Part shown: in pieces, positions 34,655-44,979 of the stretch
Position numbering within the stretch: position 1 is the first letter of the stretch
Layout of the letters: each line of letters starts with the position of its first letter
From: Copromyces sp. CBS 386.78
Lineage: Eukaryota; Ascomycota; Sordariomycetes; Sordariales; Sordariaceae
Direction: 5' to 3'
DNA length: 64,000 bases
Assembly: GCA_030685235.1 (NCBI GenBank)
Contig: MU839098.1
Span: 310,001-374,000, forward strand
The notes under the pieces: model-generated
Database searches by the model: none
What the model saw: the letters and a program-made list of their open reading frames with translations, nothing else
What the model was told of the DNA's origin: nothing
Position numbers and translations under genes: made by a program

Positions 34655-36537
34655 GTCTGTGTATTAAAGTGATTGATATGCCGGTCGGCAGGAAGTCCGT
34701 GAGAAGGAGGATTCGGGCCCGAGGTGTTGCGGGCTGTTAGTGTCGAGGCAAGGTAGCTCCCGTCTTGTTGTCGCAGTTGTGGTGGGGTTTGTGATCCTTT
34801 GTGGAATTGTCGCCAGGCTGGCCTCGAGTGGTTGGCCAGATTCAAAGGAAGAGTGCCGTAAGTTTCTGAAGACGAAAGGGCAAACGTGTCAGAGTATTAC
34901 AACACAAGAGTCCAGAATGTCCTTACGTGTTCAACATTTAGAAAAGAAAAGAAGCGATCTCCGTTGGAAGCTGTGTTGTCCTGGTTCGCAAGGTACCTCT
35001 ACGGTTCTTGGACCAGTGGCCTCTCTCTCAGTGGACTGTTACCCCTTCCCTTCTGCATCCGCTAGCCTTGCAGCAAGTTGCAGGAGGTACCTCTACCGCC
35101 CTGAGAGCCTTCCCCCACAGTACTATGACGAGGATTCCGTGTCGTCCACCGGGCCTGCCATGTTCGAATGACACCGCAACCTGTTGGCACCTTCTCTGTC
35201 TCTGTTGCGTTTACCTTTGGCTGTTCCGTGGAGGAAACCGTGGGTCATACCATAAGGTAGGTACCTATCGTACGTCTTCTCAGCGATTAGTGTACAACAC
35301 TGGCACCTGCTGCAATTTGCACTGGCTCCTGCCTCCAGCTGGTGAGGGCCCACCCAGAACCCCCAGCAGACGGTACTTTGGTACTTGTTAAGGTGCCCCC
35401 TTCCATTCCATTGCCACGCGCACAGACCACAAAAGCTTTTTGCAGGCCTGGACAAACCGAGAAAGGCCCGTGGTCGGCCAGTGCCAGCGAGCGTTGGCGG
35501 CCCGTGAGCGTGCCAGCCAGTCAATGCACTCCCCCGTCACTGGCAATTCGTTCCAGGTTGAGAAGCGCCTGCCCACTGGCGGCACTCACGCACTTGCCCA
35601 GTTGCAACCGTCCCTTTTATGAACGGCGGGACGCACCTGATTTGCGCGACCGCTGCCCACGTCCAACTTTTTCCTTTTCAACTCGTCACCCTGACCTGAC
35701 ATCAGCAGCATCTCTCCTTTCTTCGACGACCAACTTGTCGCCCTGGTCGCCTTGTCGCATCACCAATCGTCGTCGTACTTGATAATCGCGTCCTTTCTCT
35801 TCGTACATCTTTCCCCTGTTCTGGCAAAGCTGTAAAGGCGATTTAAACGCGCAGGTTTTCTAGACGTCTCGGGCGTTTTCTTCTTGCGCGACCGTCATTC
35901 GGAACTCGTCTCTTTCCCTAGCAGCTGCAGTCGTCCGAATCGACCTGCGGCCCTGGCTTTTGAAGATTAATATCGGAACCTGCCTGCTCACCTGAGTTCA
36001 AGGTCAGGGACCTCTCCGTTCTTTAACCCGGGATAGAGAGGAAATGCTGTAGCGAACTGCGATAACTTCATCGCTGTTGTCTTCCGCGCGCGCGTGGAGG
36101 AGATCGTTCGTCTGTGACGAGTTGCTGCGGACGCATTCAGGCACACGTAACCCAACCAAGGAGCACGTGCCCCAAGCCGCCAGAACACCACGACAAAGAT
36201 CGTGCCGAAAACATTCAGGGTATGCATAATCTTCACCTCTTCCCCAATCCATAACACCTCTGAAAACAAGCACAATACCGTTGTATTTTACCATATCACA
36301 TGTCCTGCATTTGCCTGTGATTCAAGCATTCTGGACCTGCAGTCGAATAAGGCTGTGTGAGTCGTCAAGAATCGCGAGTCTCGCAGTGCAGATTATGGGG
36401 TTCGTGTTAACCAAAAGGCCAACAAACCCTCTCGCCAACATCCACCAAAAACGGTACAAGTAACCTGGGCTACCCACCACAGTACCTTGCGTTTTAATTC
36501 TGGCAGATGAAACGAGCAGAGAGAGCAGAGAGCGAGC

Positions 36538-36562
36538 AAAGAGAGAGAGAGAGAGAGACAGG
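36538..36562. repeat. GA dinucleotide microsatellite
   Basis: A run of GAGAGA units inside the divergent spacer, forming a purine-only tract. Confidence 0.75.
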
Positions 36563-36855
36563 CATGTGTGGGGAGAAATACAAAACCAAACAACGACTTG
36601 GGGGAGCAACACAAGCACCTGGAAATTGGCAATCCAGAGACTGCACAAGTCTTTGTCTGATGAGAATGCACAGGGCCAGCAAAGACATCCCATCTTGATT
36701 GATATGCTGCGGTCATTTGATGAGCCCTCTGCAATGGCTATCAATGACCCCCGGATCTATCAGCCTCGCCCCCTGGTTAATTGTCCCATGCACAACCTGA
36801 GATCCAGATTTCACATCTGCTGTGTGGCAGCCAGCCAGCAGCCAGCCCAACAAAC

Positions 36856-36878
36856 ACAACACACACACACACACACAG
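36856..36878. repeat. AC dinucleotide microsatellite
   Basis: A run of about ten AC units in the sly1/PNUTS-like spacer, following CAAACACAAC. Confidence 0.8.
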
Positions 36879-37573
36879 CCTTGGCCTGGAATTTCTGGGA
36901 GAAAAGACAAGTGGATGGTGGCTGTTAGTGCAACTGGCAATACGCATTTCGGACAGCGAGTGTTGAGGGCATCCACAGCACTGCCAAGGCCTGCGGGTCA
37001 TGTCACTTTCTTAACAGCACTGCTGCAACTGTTTGAACGGTGCTGTGCTCGCTGCCCCGCACAACCTATCCACGCCCGACAAACCCCCACCGACTTCACC
37101 CACACAATCTACTCCAAAAGTTGGAAGAAATCCGATTCACCTCACATTGAACGCCTCACTCTCACCTTTGTGCCCTCGGCAAAACTTGATTTGAGACGGT
37201 GGACACCACGACAATCAAACTGTCGACCAAGGCATCGCATGGCAATGCACTTGCAGCAAGCTCAATCAAATCGCGTCGTGTGGTTTCCGGACATTCGCCG
37301 CGGCTGGCGACCTTGACTTCCCTCTCACCCTGGACGCCCGCGGTACCTCGACCACCGTTTACGCGTCACCCTTGAATGCCAACATTTTCTGCTACCACGG
37401 GCAACCGGCTTTAACATTTCGACTTGCACCACCACGTCACTACACCACCACCACTATACCAGCACTATCATCTGGAACAGTGCTTTCTGAAGCGCTATCC
37501 TACATTTCAGCATCGCCATCAACATCAGCTTGTCGCTGGAGCTTCGCTTGGTGTTGGCTGGCCTTGCCGTCGC

Positions 37574-37642
37574 TCTCTCCGGATCTCTCTCTCTCTGTTT
37601 CTCTCTCTCTCAGGGTCTCTTCTCTATCTCTCTCTCTTCATG
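37574..37642. repeat. CT-rich microsatellite
   Basis: Repeated TCTC units over about 70 bases (CTCTCTCTCTGTTTCTCTCTCTC and onward), upstream of the PNUTS-like gene. Polypyrimidine tracts of this kind are common in Neurospora promoters and leaders. Confidence 0.8.
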
Positions 37643-38197
37643 TCGGATTTCAGTTAGGACATGCGCGAGCTGGATTTTCTAGCTCGCCATCTCCCACTCA
37701 CTCATTCACGCATCACACTTGAACTGCTGGCAACTTCTCAGAAGTTGGACTTTCCGCTTGTACATGACGCTGACCCTCTCCCCTTGCAGAACCTCAGACG
37801 CTAAGCCGCTTTTCATCTTGGCATCCATCCTGATTGGAGCGCGCAATTTGTGCCCCACATTCGAAGTTGGAGACACCCCGCTCGTGTAACAAGGCAGCCA
37901 CTCATTTAACACAGTTTCCGGACTTGTTGTTAAGGGCACACCTTTTTTTGTACATTGATACACCCTGTATCAACGACAAAGTGAGTTTCGACTGAGAGTA
38001 TTCTGCTCAAAATATCCCACTAGATTGGCTTTATCAGCTTCGTACAAGTCTATTGTATAGATATGGATCGGATGTAGAAAGACTCGCTCCGCATGAGCCC
38101 ATTGACTGACCACCTTCATTCTCATAGCCCGTCGCTGCCCCTTTTCGTTTGTTTGGTTTCTTCCCTTTTGAGCTGAAGTCAGCAACCATCGCCAGTC

Positions 38198-41100
38198 ATG
38201 GACGCCGGTCACCCCAATCACGCTGGGCAATGGGACCCCACTTCCTTTCCGGCAGAAAATCCATGGGAACAACAGTTTGCCTTCGCTCCCGAACATGGGC
38301 ATGAGAATGCGTACCACAACCCTGGTGCCTTCATCGACCCTCCACAGCAGGTCAGTCCTCAACTGGCCGGTCATGACCAGCAAACAAACACGTATGGTCA
38401 CTACGACTACTACCCCCAGAACGAAGCGTGGACTGGGCCTAGCCCTGCGGCCGCGCCTTATGCTCAGGAGTCTTTAGCACAGGAGCATTATGCACCTCCC
38501 CAGCAGCACCCACAGCATAATCAACAGCACTCATATGGGAACCATCGCACAATAGACAGTCGGTTCGCTCTTGTTGTTCTTCCACAGGAGACTGAGTACC
38601 AGAACCACCATGTCCAAATCCCAGAGAGGCAAGAGGTGGTCCAAGGTGGCTTTGGCCACGGCGCTGTGCCTCCGAGGCAACAGTCGGCCGATGGCTACCT
38701 TCAGGGGCATGTCTCGGAGCAATGGCAGAGGGTGCCAATGGCGAGCTCAGGTTATGCTACGAATGGAGAGTACCAAAATCCCCTGGCGATGTCACAGCCG
38801 GTAAATCATCCACAGCCAGTTGCACACCAACCACAACACCAGCCTCAGCCTCAGCATCAGCATCAGCAGCAGCAGCAGCAGCAGCAGCAGGAGGCTCAGC
38901 GGCAACAACTGCCATCACAACCGCAATTGCATCAACAGCAACTGCAACACCAGCAGCCGCAACAAAGGCAAACGCCCACGCCCACTCCCTACCAAGCTGG
39001 CCATGGCCCAGTCCAGGGAGGGCTCGCGGGCTACCATCATCCCCAGGGCCACCATACCCCCGAGCCCCAACCGACTCAAGCTCGCTATATGCAACCCATC
39101 AACGGGCAACATATCCAAAACCGCGCTTCTGTGGCACAACTCCCCGCCCAGAGAACCACTGCAAGTCCTATCCCACTTGCTCACACACCAATCCAAAGCG
39201 CCCCCTTACAGCAGAAGCCTGTTCAACCACCGGTTCAGCAGCCAATCCAACAAAAGATTGCTCCGCGTTCCATGGCCCAGCCTACAGTGCAGCCAATGGT
39301 GCAGCATGCAGTGCAACAGGTGGTGCAGACTCCCGCCCACCAGGCTGCTCAGCCATCGCAGTCGGCACAGCCCACGCCGCAACCCACGCCGCAACCCCAT
39401 GCGCAGACCCTCTCACAGGTCCCTCAACACCAGGCACCTCCAAACCAGGTGCTTCAAACCTACCAACCTCCGACCTCGCAGTCTCAGCCCGTTCAGATCC
39501 AATCGTTCCAGGCCGCAGCACCGGAACGGGTGGTCCAGGCTCAGAACACACAACAGACTGTCCAGTCTCCCCAAACCAATGTGATTTCGGGTGTAAAGCG
39601 ATCTGGTGATGTGCAGGAAATGCAGACCCTCGCTAAGAAACCGAAGGTGCTACAACCAGCCTCCGGTATCGCGAATAACAACTCGGCGTACCCTGGTTTC
39701 GTATCGGATGTGAATGGGCAAGGGGATGGTGGCGAGGGTGCCGGTCTCTTCACCGTAGATGAGGATTTGCTTGACAAGGCAATCGAAACCCCGGGTCGCA
39801 CCGTCCCAGGAGTGCCGCATCTCGTCATCGACGAATCTCCGGTTCAGCTCAAGAAGGGACCACCGACTAAACGTTTCGTGACCATTGTGGCAAAACCGGG
39901 CAAAGATCCTCTATTTCCTGGTCTTGATCGTGGATGGACACCAGCTGAGTCTCTCAGCAACCACGCTGAGGCATATCAGACTGCTAAAGAGGTGCTAGAT
40001 CGCCAGAGAGCAGATATCAGACTGGATATTGAGATGAAGCGGGCCAAAACAGAGTTGCCGGCGGACTGGTGGAAGAAGCTTTCCAAGGGTGAAATCGGAA
40101 CAGATGCTAAGCAGCGCGGATCACCCCCGCCCGAGCCTACGCTGACAGCAGTGAAAGCAGCTGAGCTGCTTCGTATTCATCCCGCGCACAAGAAGAACAG
40201 AAAAGTCATGCTCCACAGCAGTAATGAATTCGGTGGGTTTGTTGCAGACAAGGTTGCGGCACTAAGGGCTGCACCAGCGTTTGAGCAGCTTGTGAAGGAT
40301 GTGAAAAACAAAGGAAAGGGCTCTGCTACTCTCACGCCAGCTACAGTTGAGAGCTTGAAGCAGTCTCTCCAGCCGTTCAAGACGGAGCTTGAAGCAGCCA
40401 TTATTGAGGGACTCAAAGTCGGAGACCCAGTAATCTTGCGGATGGTGGGTGATAAGGGTGTACTGCCCATTCGTCTACTCAACCTCCTCATCCAGCTCTT
40501 CAACCTTGGCGAGGCTACATCATCGTTGGCCAAGGCAGCTCTTCGCCTTTTTGGTTGTTTCACAAGCCTTACGCCAGGGCAACTTGAGGCTTGGAAGTTC
40601 CAAACCACAAAAAGTAAGCTTGAGGGACTGGGTGATCCCGAAATTAGCGAGTTGGTTGCGACTATCGTTGCAAATGCCGCAAAGAACGCTGGGAAGGAAA
40701 GTCCTGCGGGCAAGTCAAAGAAGGAGGCCAGCGGCGATGCTAAGAAAACTTCTGCCAAGACAACAGTCTCAACAAACAAGAGAGCTCGTGAGGATGACAC
40801 CAATGGTGATACACGCGCGGCCAAGAAGCCTTCCACAGACGGAAAGCCTCGGGTGGCGACTACTTTGAATTCGACCAGCAATGCCAAAGCTTTATCTACT
40901 GGCTCTAAGACGCCTCCAACTACGGCCAAACCAGCTCCCAAACCTTCGGCGCCAACCCCCGCCGTGACCACAGCGAAGCCTCGTGCTTCTTATCTGCTCC
41001 CGGGCAAGACTCGCCCAGCAGCAAAGCCAGCCCCGAAGCCGGAGCCTACAAAGGCCGAACCAGCGAAAACTTTGGTCAAGGCAGAGGCCGCAAAGTCATC

Positions 41101-43024
41101 TGCCCCTGCGTCTGCGCCCAAACCAATGGCATCCTCGGCTAGCTACTCGGCAAAGACACCAAAGACGAAGGAAGAACCACCGTCCAGCTCCAGGTTTGCG
41201 GCACTCTTGGAGGAAATTGCAGCGCCAAAGAAAATCAAAGCCGACGCATCTCCTCCAGCAGAGTCCGCGCCCGATCCAAATGAGACGGAAGAGCAGAGGA
41301 AGCGCCGCCTACGGAAGGAGGAGCGCCGCAGACTCAATATGAGGGTCGCCTTCAAGAGCGACGACCAGTTATGCCAGATCAAGGAGTACACCCTATTCCC
41401 CGAGGAGATGGGCCCCCGCCAATCTCGCGATATCCGATCAGATAGTAAGGCGGAAGGCATGGCACTCAAAAAGGGTCACGAGGGTGAGCTTCGCCCTTGG
41501 GAGGAGCCGGATTCAGTTGATCTAAAGGTTCTTCCGGAGGAAGTGCGAAGAGAACACTATGTCACCGTGGGTGGCAAAAAGGAGTTCCGTACGGAGCAGC
41601 AGGCATTCATGGCCGATCGGGAGGCCAACGAACTCATGGTCTTTTACACAGACCCATCAGATATTCCGGTTACGCCCAAATCGCCGGCTTACGAGCCTTC
41701 GCTTGATGCCGGCTCCGCGTCTGATCTTCGGCTTCCTGCGGGTCTGGAGTATGATGAGCTCCGTCATAGGGCTACCGATATGAAGAATTTTGGCGCCCGC
41801 CGTGCTATCAACGAGGCCAGGGCTCGGTTGGAGGCTCAGTCCAGCCCGGGTTATGCTGAATTCGCCAAGACGATAAAATCGATTGACTCGATCACCAGCT
41901 CATACCCTGTATATCCTATGCCTGTACAGCAACCGGCCGTTGTGCACGTAGCGCCCGTTGCCGCGGCCAAGTCTGAGGTCATTCTGCCTATCATCGTGCG
42001 AGTGACAACTGAGCCCCCTGAGGTTCGTGATCAGCGGACCTACGAGCTCATCTCTTCTGATAGAGCTCGTTACTACCGTGATCCGGAGCCGTATGATCCT
42101 GCCAATCCCAAGACAGTACGTCGCCGCGACTATCCTGATCCTGTGGTTCAGAAGGCCGCGGATTACATGGAGGAGACTGTAGAATATGTCAAGAGGACTA
42201 TTCCCGAGATCAAACAACAACCTGCTCCGGCGGTTCCTGTTGTGCCAGCTCAGGCTCCAGCTCCCGCTCAGGCAGCTCAACCAGCGGCAGCCCCCGTTGA
42301 CTACAGCGCACAATGGGCACGGTATTACGCCCAGCAAGCCCAGCAAGGACAACAGCCGGATGCCCATGGCCTTCAGCAACAGCAGGCTTGGTATGCTCAA
42401 CATCAGCAGCAACAGGCTCAACAACAGCAGCAACAACAGATTGCCCAGCTCGTTGCTCAACTCCAGGCTAACCCCGACCCCCAACAAGCCGCCCAGATCC
42501 AAAGCCTTATTGCCACTCTAGCCGCCGGTAGCCAACAACAACCCAATCAGCCCGCCGACCCTCAGATCGCCGAGTACCTTATGAGGTGGGCAGCCGGAGC
42601 CGGTGGCCAAGCCGGTGCCGCTCATGCTCAACCTGCCGCTCAGCACGGTGGTTACGATCCCTACCAAGCTGGCCCAGCCTATGATGACAACGCTCGTGAC
42701 GGTCGTGATCGCGACCCCAACTCTCGGGATCGTGATAGTTGGGACAATCAGCAGCAGCACCATGGCGGAGGCCGCGATAACTTCCGTGATCGTCAAGACA
42801 GTCGTGATGGACGTGACGGACGTGACGGTAGAGATTCTCAGCAACATCATCGCGGCGATAAGCCCCACTGGAAAAACAAGAAGAACCGCGGTGATCGTAA
42901 TGGCGATGAGGTCCCGGATCATCTCAAGGGCATCAATCGCAGTCTGATTGGTACCAAACAGTGCATTTTCTGGGCGCAGGGGAAGTGTGCGAAGGGCGAT
43001 AAATGCACTTTTAGGCATGATTAA
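38198..43024 (+). CDS. Large CCCH zinc-finger protein, probable fungal PNUTS/Ppn1-like factor
   Basis: A single uninterrupted frame of 1608 aa. Residues 1-470 are Gln/Pro/His-rich, with a CAG-encoded poly-Q run near 230. Residues about 675-800 form a helical block (FVADKVAALRAAPAFEQLV, LPIRLLNLLIQLFNLGE, LRLFGCF) resembling a TFIIS N-terminal-like domain. A Lys/Ala/Pro linker follows. Near residue 1049 stands RVAFKSDDQLCQIKEYTLFP, where RVAF fits the PP1-docking RVxF motif and the rest resembles the PNUTS segment after its own docking site. The C-terminus has RD/GRDGRD repeats and a final CCCH finger (C-x7-C-x5-C-x3-H, residues 1589-1607). This order matches animal PNUTS and, as far as I recall, S. 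pombe Ppn1, which targets PP1 to the cleavage and polyadenylation factor. I infer that role; it is not proven. The frame is intact. It could instead be another CCCH RNA-binding protein. Confidence 0.75.
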   Translation: MDAGHPNHAGQWDPTSFPAENPWEQQFAFAPEHGHENAYHNPGAFIDPPQQVSPQLAGHDQQTNTYGHYDYYPQNEAWTGPSPAAAPYAQESLAQEHYAPPQQHPQHNQQHSYGNHRTIDSRFALVVLPQETEYQNHHVQIPERQEVVQGGFGHGAVPPRQQSADGYLQGHVSEQWQRVPMASSGYATNGEYQNPLAMSQPVNHPQPVAHQPQHQPQPQHQHQQQQQQQQQEAQRQQLPSQPQLHQQQLQHQQPQQRQTPTPTPYQAGHGPVQGGLAGYHHPQGHHTPEPQPTQARYMQPINGQHIQNRASVAQLPAQRTTASPIPLAHTPIQSAPLQQKPVQPPVQQPIQQKIAPRSMAQPTVQPMVQHAVQQVVQTPAHQAAQPSQSAQPTPQPTPQPHAQTLSQVPQHQAPPNQVLQTYQPPTSQSQPVQIQSFQAAAPERVVQAQNTQQTVQSPQTNVISGVKRSGDVQEMQTLAKKPKVLQPASGIANNNSAYPGFVSDVNGQGDGGEGAGLFTVDEDLLDKAIETPGRTVPGVPHLVIDESPVQLKKGPPTKRFVTIVAKPGKDPLFPGLDRGWTPAESLSNHAEAYQTAKEVLDRQRADIRLDIEMKRAKTELPADWWKKLSKGEIGTDAKQRGSPPPEPTLTAVKAAELLRIHPAHKKNRKVMLHSSNEFGGFVADKVAALRAAPAFEQLVKDVKNKGKGSATLTPATVESLKQSLQPFKTELEAAIIEGLKVGDPVILRMVGDKGVLPIRLLNLLIQLFNLGEATSSLAKAALRLFGCFTSLTPGQLEAWKFQTTKSKLEGLGDPEISELVATIVANAAKNAGKESPAGKSKKEASGDAKKTSAKTTVSTNKRAREDDTNGDTRAAKKPSTDGKPRVATTLNSTSNAKALSTGSKTPPTTAKPAPKPSAPTPAVTTAKPRASYLLPGKTRPAAKPAPKPEPTKAEPAKTLVKAEAAKSSAPASAPKPMASSASYSAKTPKTKEEPPSSSRFAALLEEIAAPKKIKADASPPAESAPDPNETEEQRKRRLRKEERRRLNMRVAFKSDDQLCQIKEYTLFPEEMGPRQSRDIRSDSKAEGMALKKGHEGELRPWEEPDSVDLKVLPEEVRREHYVTVGGKKEFRTEQQAFMADREANELMVFYTDPSDIPVTPKSPAYEPSLDAGSASDLRLPAGLEYDELRHRATDMKNFGARRAINEARARLEAQSSPGYAEFAKTIKSIDSITSSYPVYPMPVQQPAVVHVAPVAAAKSEVILPIIVRVTTEPPEVRDQRTYELISSDRARYYRDPEPYDPANPKTVRRRDYPDPVVQKAADYMEETVEYVKRTIPEIKQQPAPAVPVVPAQAPAPAQAAQPAAAPVDYSAQWARYYAQQAQQGQQPDAHGLQQQQAWYAQHQQQQAQQQQQQQIAQLVAQLQANPDPQQAAQIQSLIATLAAGSQQQPNQPADPQIAEYLMRWAAGAGGQAGAAHAQPAAQHGGYDPYQAGPAYDDNARDGRDRDPNSRDRDSWDNQQQHHGGGRDNFRDRQDSRDGRDGRDGRDSQQHHRGDKPHWKNKKNRGDRNGDEVPDHLKGINRSLIGTKQCIFWAQGKCAKGDKCTFRHD
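38862..38890 (+). repeat. CAG trinucleotide repeat encoding poly-Gln
   Basis: CATCAGCATCAGCAGCAGCAGCAG and onward, within the PNUTS-like gene. It encodes a glutamine run in the disordered N-terminal third and is likely length-polymorphic. Confidence 0.85.
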
Positions 43025-44979
43025 GGGAGCTGTGGAAGCGGTTTTAAATATAGTTATGGTTCATTGAGGAGGGAGAGAGGACAATGGGGTGAATTCTATT
43101 GAGGACGAAATGAAAACCAGGCGGTTACAGATTCACAGTCTTTTCGAGAAATGAGGAATGGGTTATGGACGAGTGGAAGGACGAAGTCAGTAGACGGACG
43201 AGGAAAACAGTGTTTCGCTTGCTATCTATCTATCTTATCTTACAACAAGCAAACCAAGCGAAGCCCAGTTTAAGGAAGAAGACCTGAGGTGAGGTGAGGT
43301 ATATCCAACGAAGAAGGAATTAGCTTTCTTCGCATCATCCACCACAGCAGATGTTTATATCACACTTTGCTCACGAAACGTTCGATTATTTGTCCAAGAA
43401 CAAAAACACCTGTGATTACTACACTAGCATGCTTTCTTGAGTCAAGTGACCATCGAGTAAAAACGTAGTATGATCAAGAATAAGAACGGGACTGAGCGTA
43501 AGGAAGAGTAAGAAAAAGCAAGAGCAAGTGGTGCTCCGGTATTTTGGATAAACGTCCACAGTAGTTGTGGAGTAGGAGGAAGCCTGACAGGTTGTTTTTT
43601 CTGTTGGTCAAGTAAGAAGTAATTCTGGTGACAGGAAGACAAGGATTGAGAGTAAGCACTCGGTGCTATGATAAGTTGGAAAAGAATTTTTTGAGTAAAC
43701 AAACCTGCGAGGCTGTTTCCCCCCCCCCCTCTGTTACTCACTCAGTCATCATTCACCCTTCTCCGTTCCCTAGAGGTCTGAGGTATTACTCCCTGTGGTA
43801 GGTAATTAGTAACAAAGTAGCAGCAACAATATCTAGATGGGAGAATATTTGCATACACTAGACGACCTCATCGACTCCTAGATAGTTCTACCTACACATG
43901 GCCCGCTAAGTATTTGGTGCCAATGCATTGCTATCCTTACCGTTCTGACCCAAACCCTCTTCAGACATGTGGACGTGTGAACGTCTTGGTGCGGCCAAAG
44001 AAATCGACCAATCTGATCCTATGTTGGTCAATAGTAGGCGGATGACGACGACGACGATGACGACGACGACAACGAAAATAGTGTTGGTGGATGGATATTC
44101 TTCGGACCCAGCCAGGTGTCGGTCTTTGACTACTGCCGAGTAGGTAGGTTTACCCTGTGGATGGCCGAAGATACTTACTTACCTGCATGCCCTTTGGTCA
44201 TATTTGACTTCCTATAGGTTTGACGCGTTGATAAATCCAGGACCGAGAGAGAAGAACACTCGACATATCGAGAGAGAGAAAACAGGCCACGAAAGGATTG
44301 ATTGGACTAACTGACTTACTGCCTGGTTCCCTTGACTTATCTACCTGAAAGATTTGGCATCGTCTGGGTTACAGTTTTTACTCGGCAACACTCAACGCCC
44401 GACGGCTTGTTAAAATCAGACTCAAGCTGACCAACCTACTGATGGAAAATATACAAGTAACGTCAATGTTTCCTAAGAGATTCATTAACAGACATCAAGC
44501 GGAATGCAGGAACGGGACAAGCAGTGTGAAGTCAAGATTCATTCAACTTTGAACTAGAGTGGTTGATAGTTGAGCACCCAAGATCCCTTGTCAAATGTAA
44601 TGGTGACCAAACATTTGGCTGCGAAAGAGTGACCCAGAACCAAGCAACCATATAAGCCATCAACTTGAAACCATCGACTATCACGAGAAGGGATTCCGTC
44701 GTCTGCCACGATGTTCTTGTCCTTGTTCTTGCCCGGAAGATTCGACAAAGTGGACCAAGATTTAGCGTCGAGTATACCATCGGACCCTTTACAAAACCAG
44801 TACAACTGACAACTGGCATCTAGGAAGCCAATAAGAAAAGACCATTTGGAAAAAGTAGCAGCCAATGCCTTGTGCTCATGTAAAACCCAAACAAAGAGGT
44901 CGACCAAACCCATATCCTTCCAACTCCCAAAAGTAGTCCCACAAATACCTCGAGAACCGGGACCGTAGAACTAACCCAC
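43025..44979. other. Convergent spacer, PNUTS-like and FHA genes
   Basis: No coding region is supported over 1.95 kb. It should contain the two 3' UTRs. Short features are GAGGTGAGGTGAGGT near 43286, a ten-base C run at 43720-43729, and a GAC/GAT repeat at 44042-44073. Confidence 0.45.
44042..44073. repeat. GAC trinucleotide repeat
   Basis: An imperfect run of GAC/GAT triplets in the spacer downstream of the FHA gene. Confidence 0.75.

Larger units (their letters stand above)
34655..38197. other. Divergent promoter region, sly1 / PNUTS-like gene
   Basis: A 3.5 kb head-to-head spacer with no supported gene. It holds GA, AC and CT dinucleotide tracts (36538-36562, 36856-36878, 37574-37642). 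Near the right end, GTGAGT at 37981 and an AG at 38181-38182, with CTGAC between them near 38105, could bound a 5' UTR intron of the plus-strand gene. A four-codon reading frame ATG GAT CGG ATG TAG (38063-38077) would be removed by that intron. Confidence 0.4.

Noticed and set aside
40177..40971. 264-codon minus-strand frame inside the PNUTS-like gene
   Set aside because: Antisense shadow of a Lys/Ala-rich coding region; no start context, domain or splice sites of its own.
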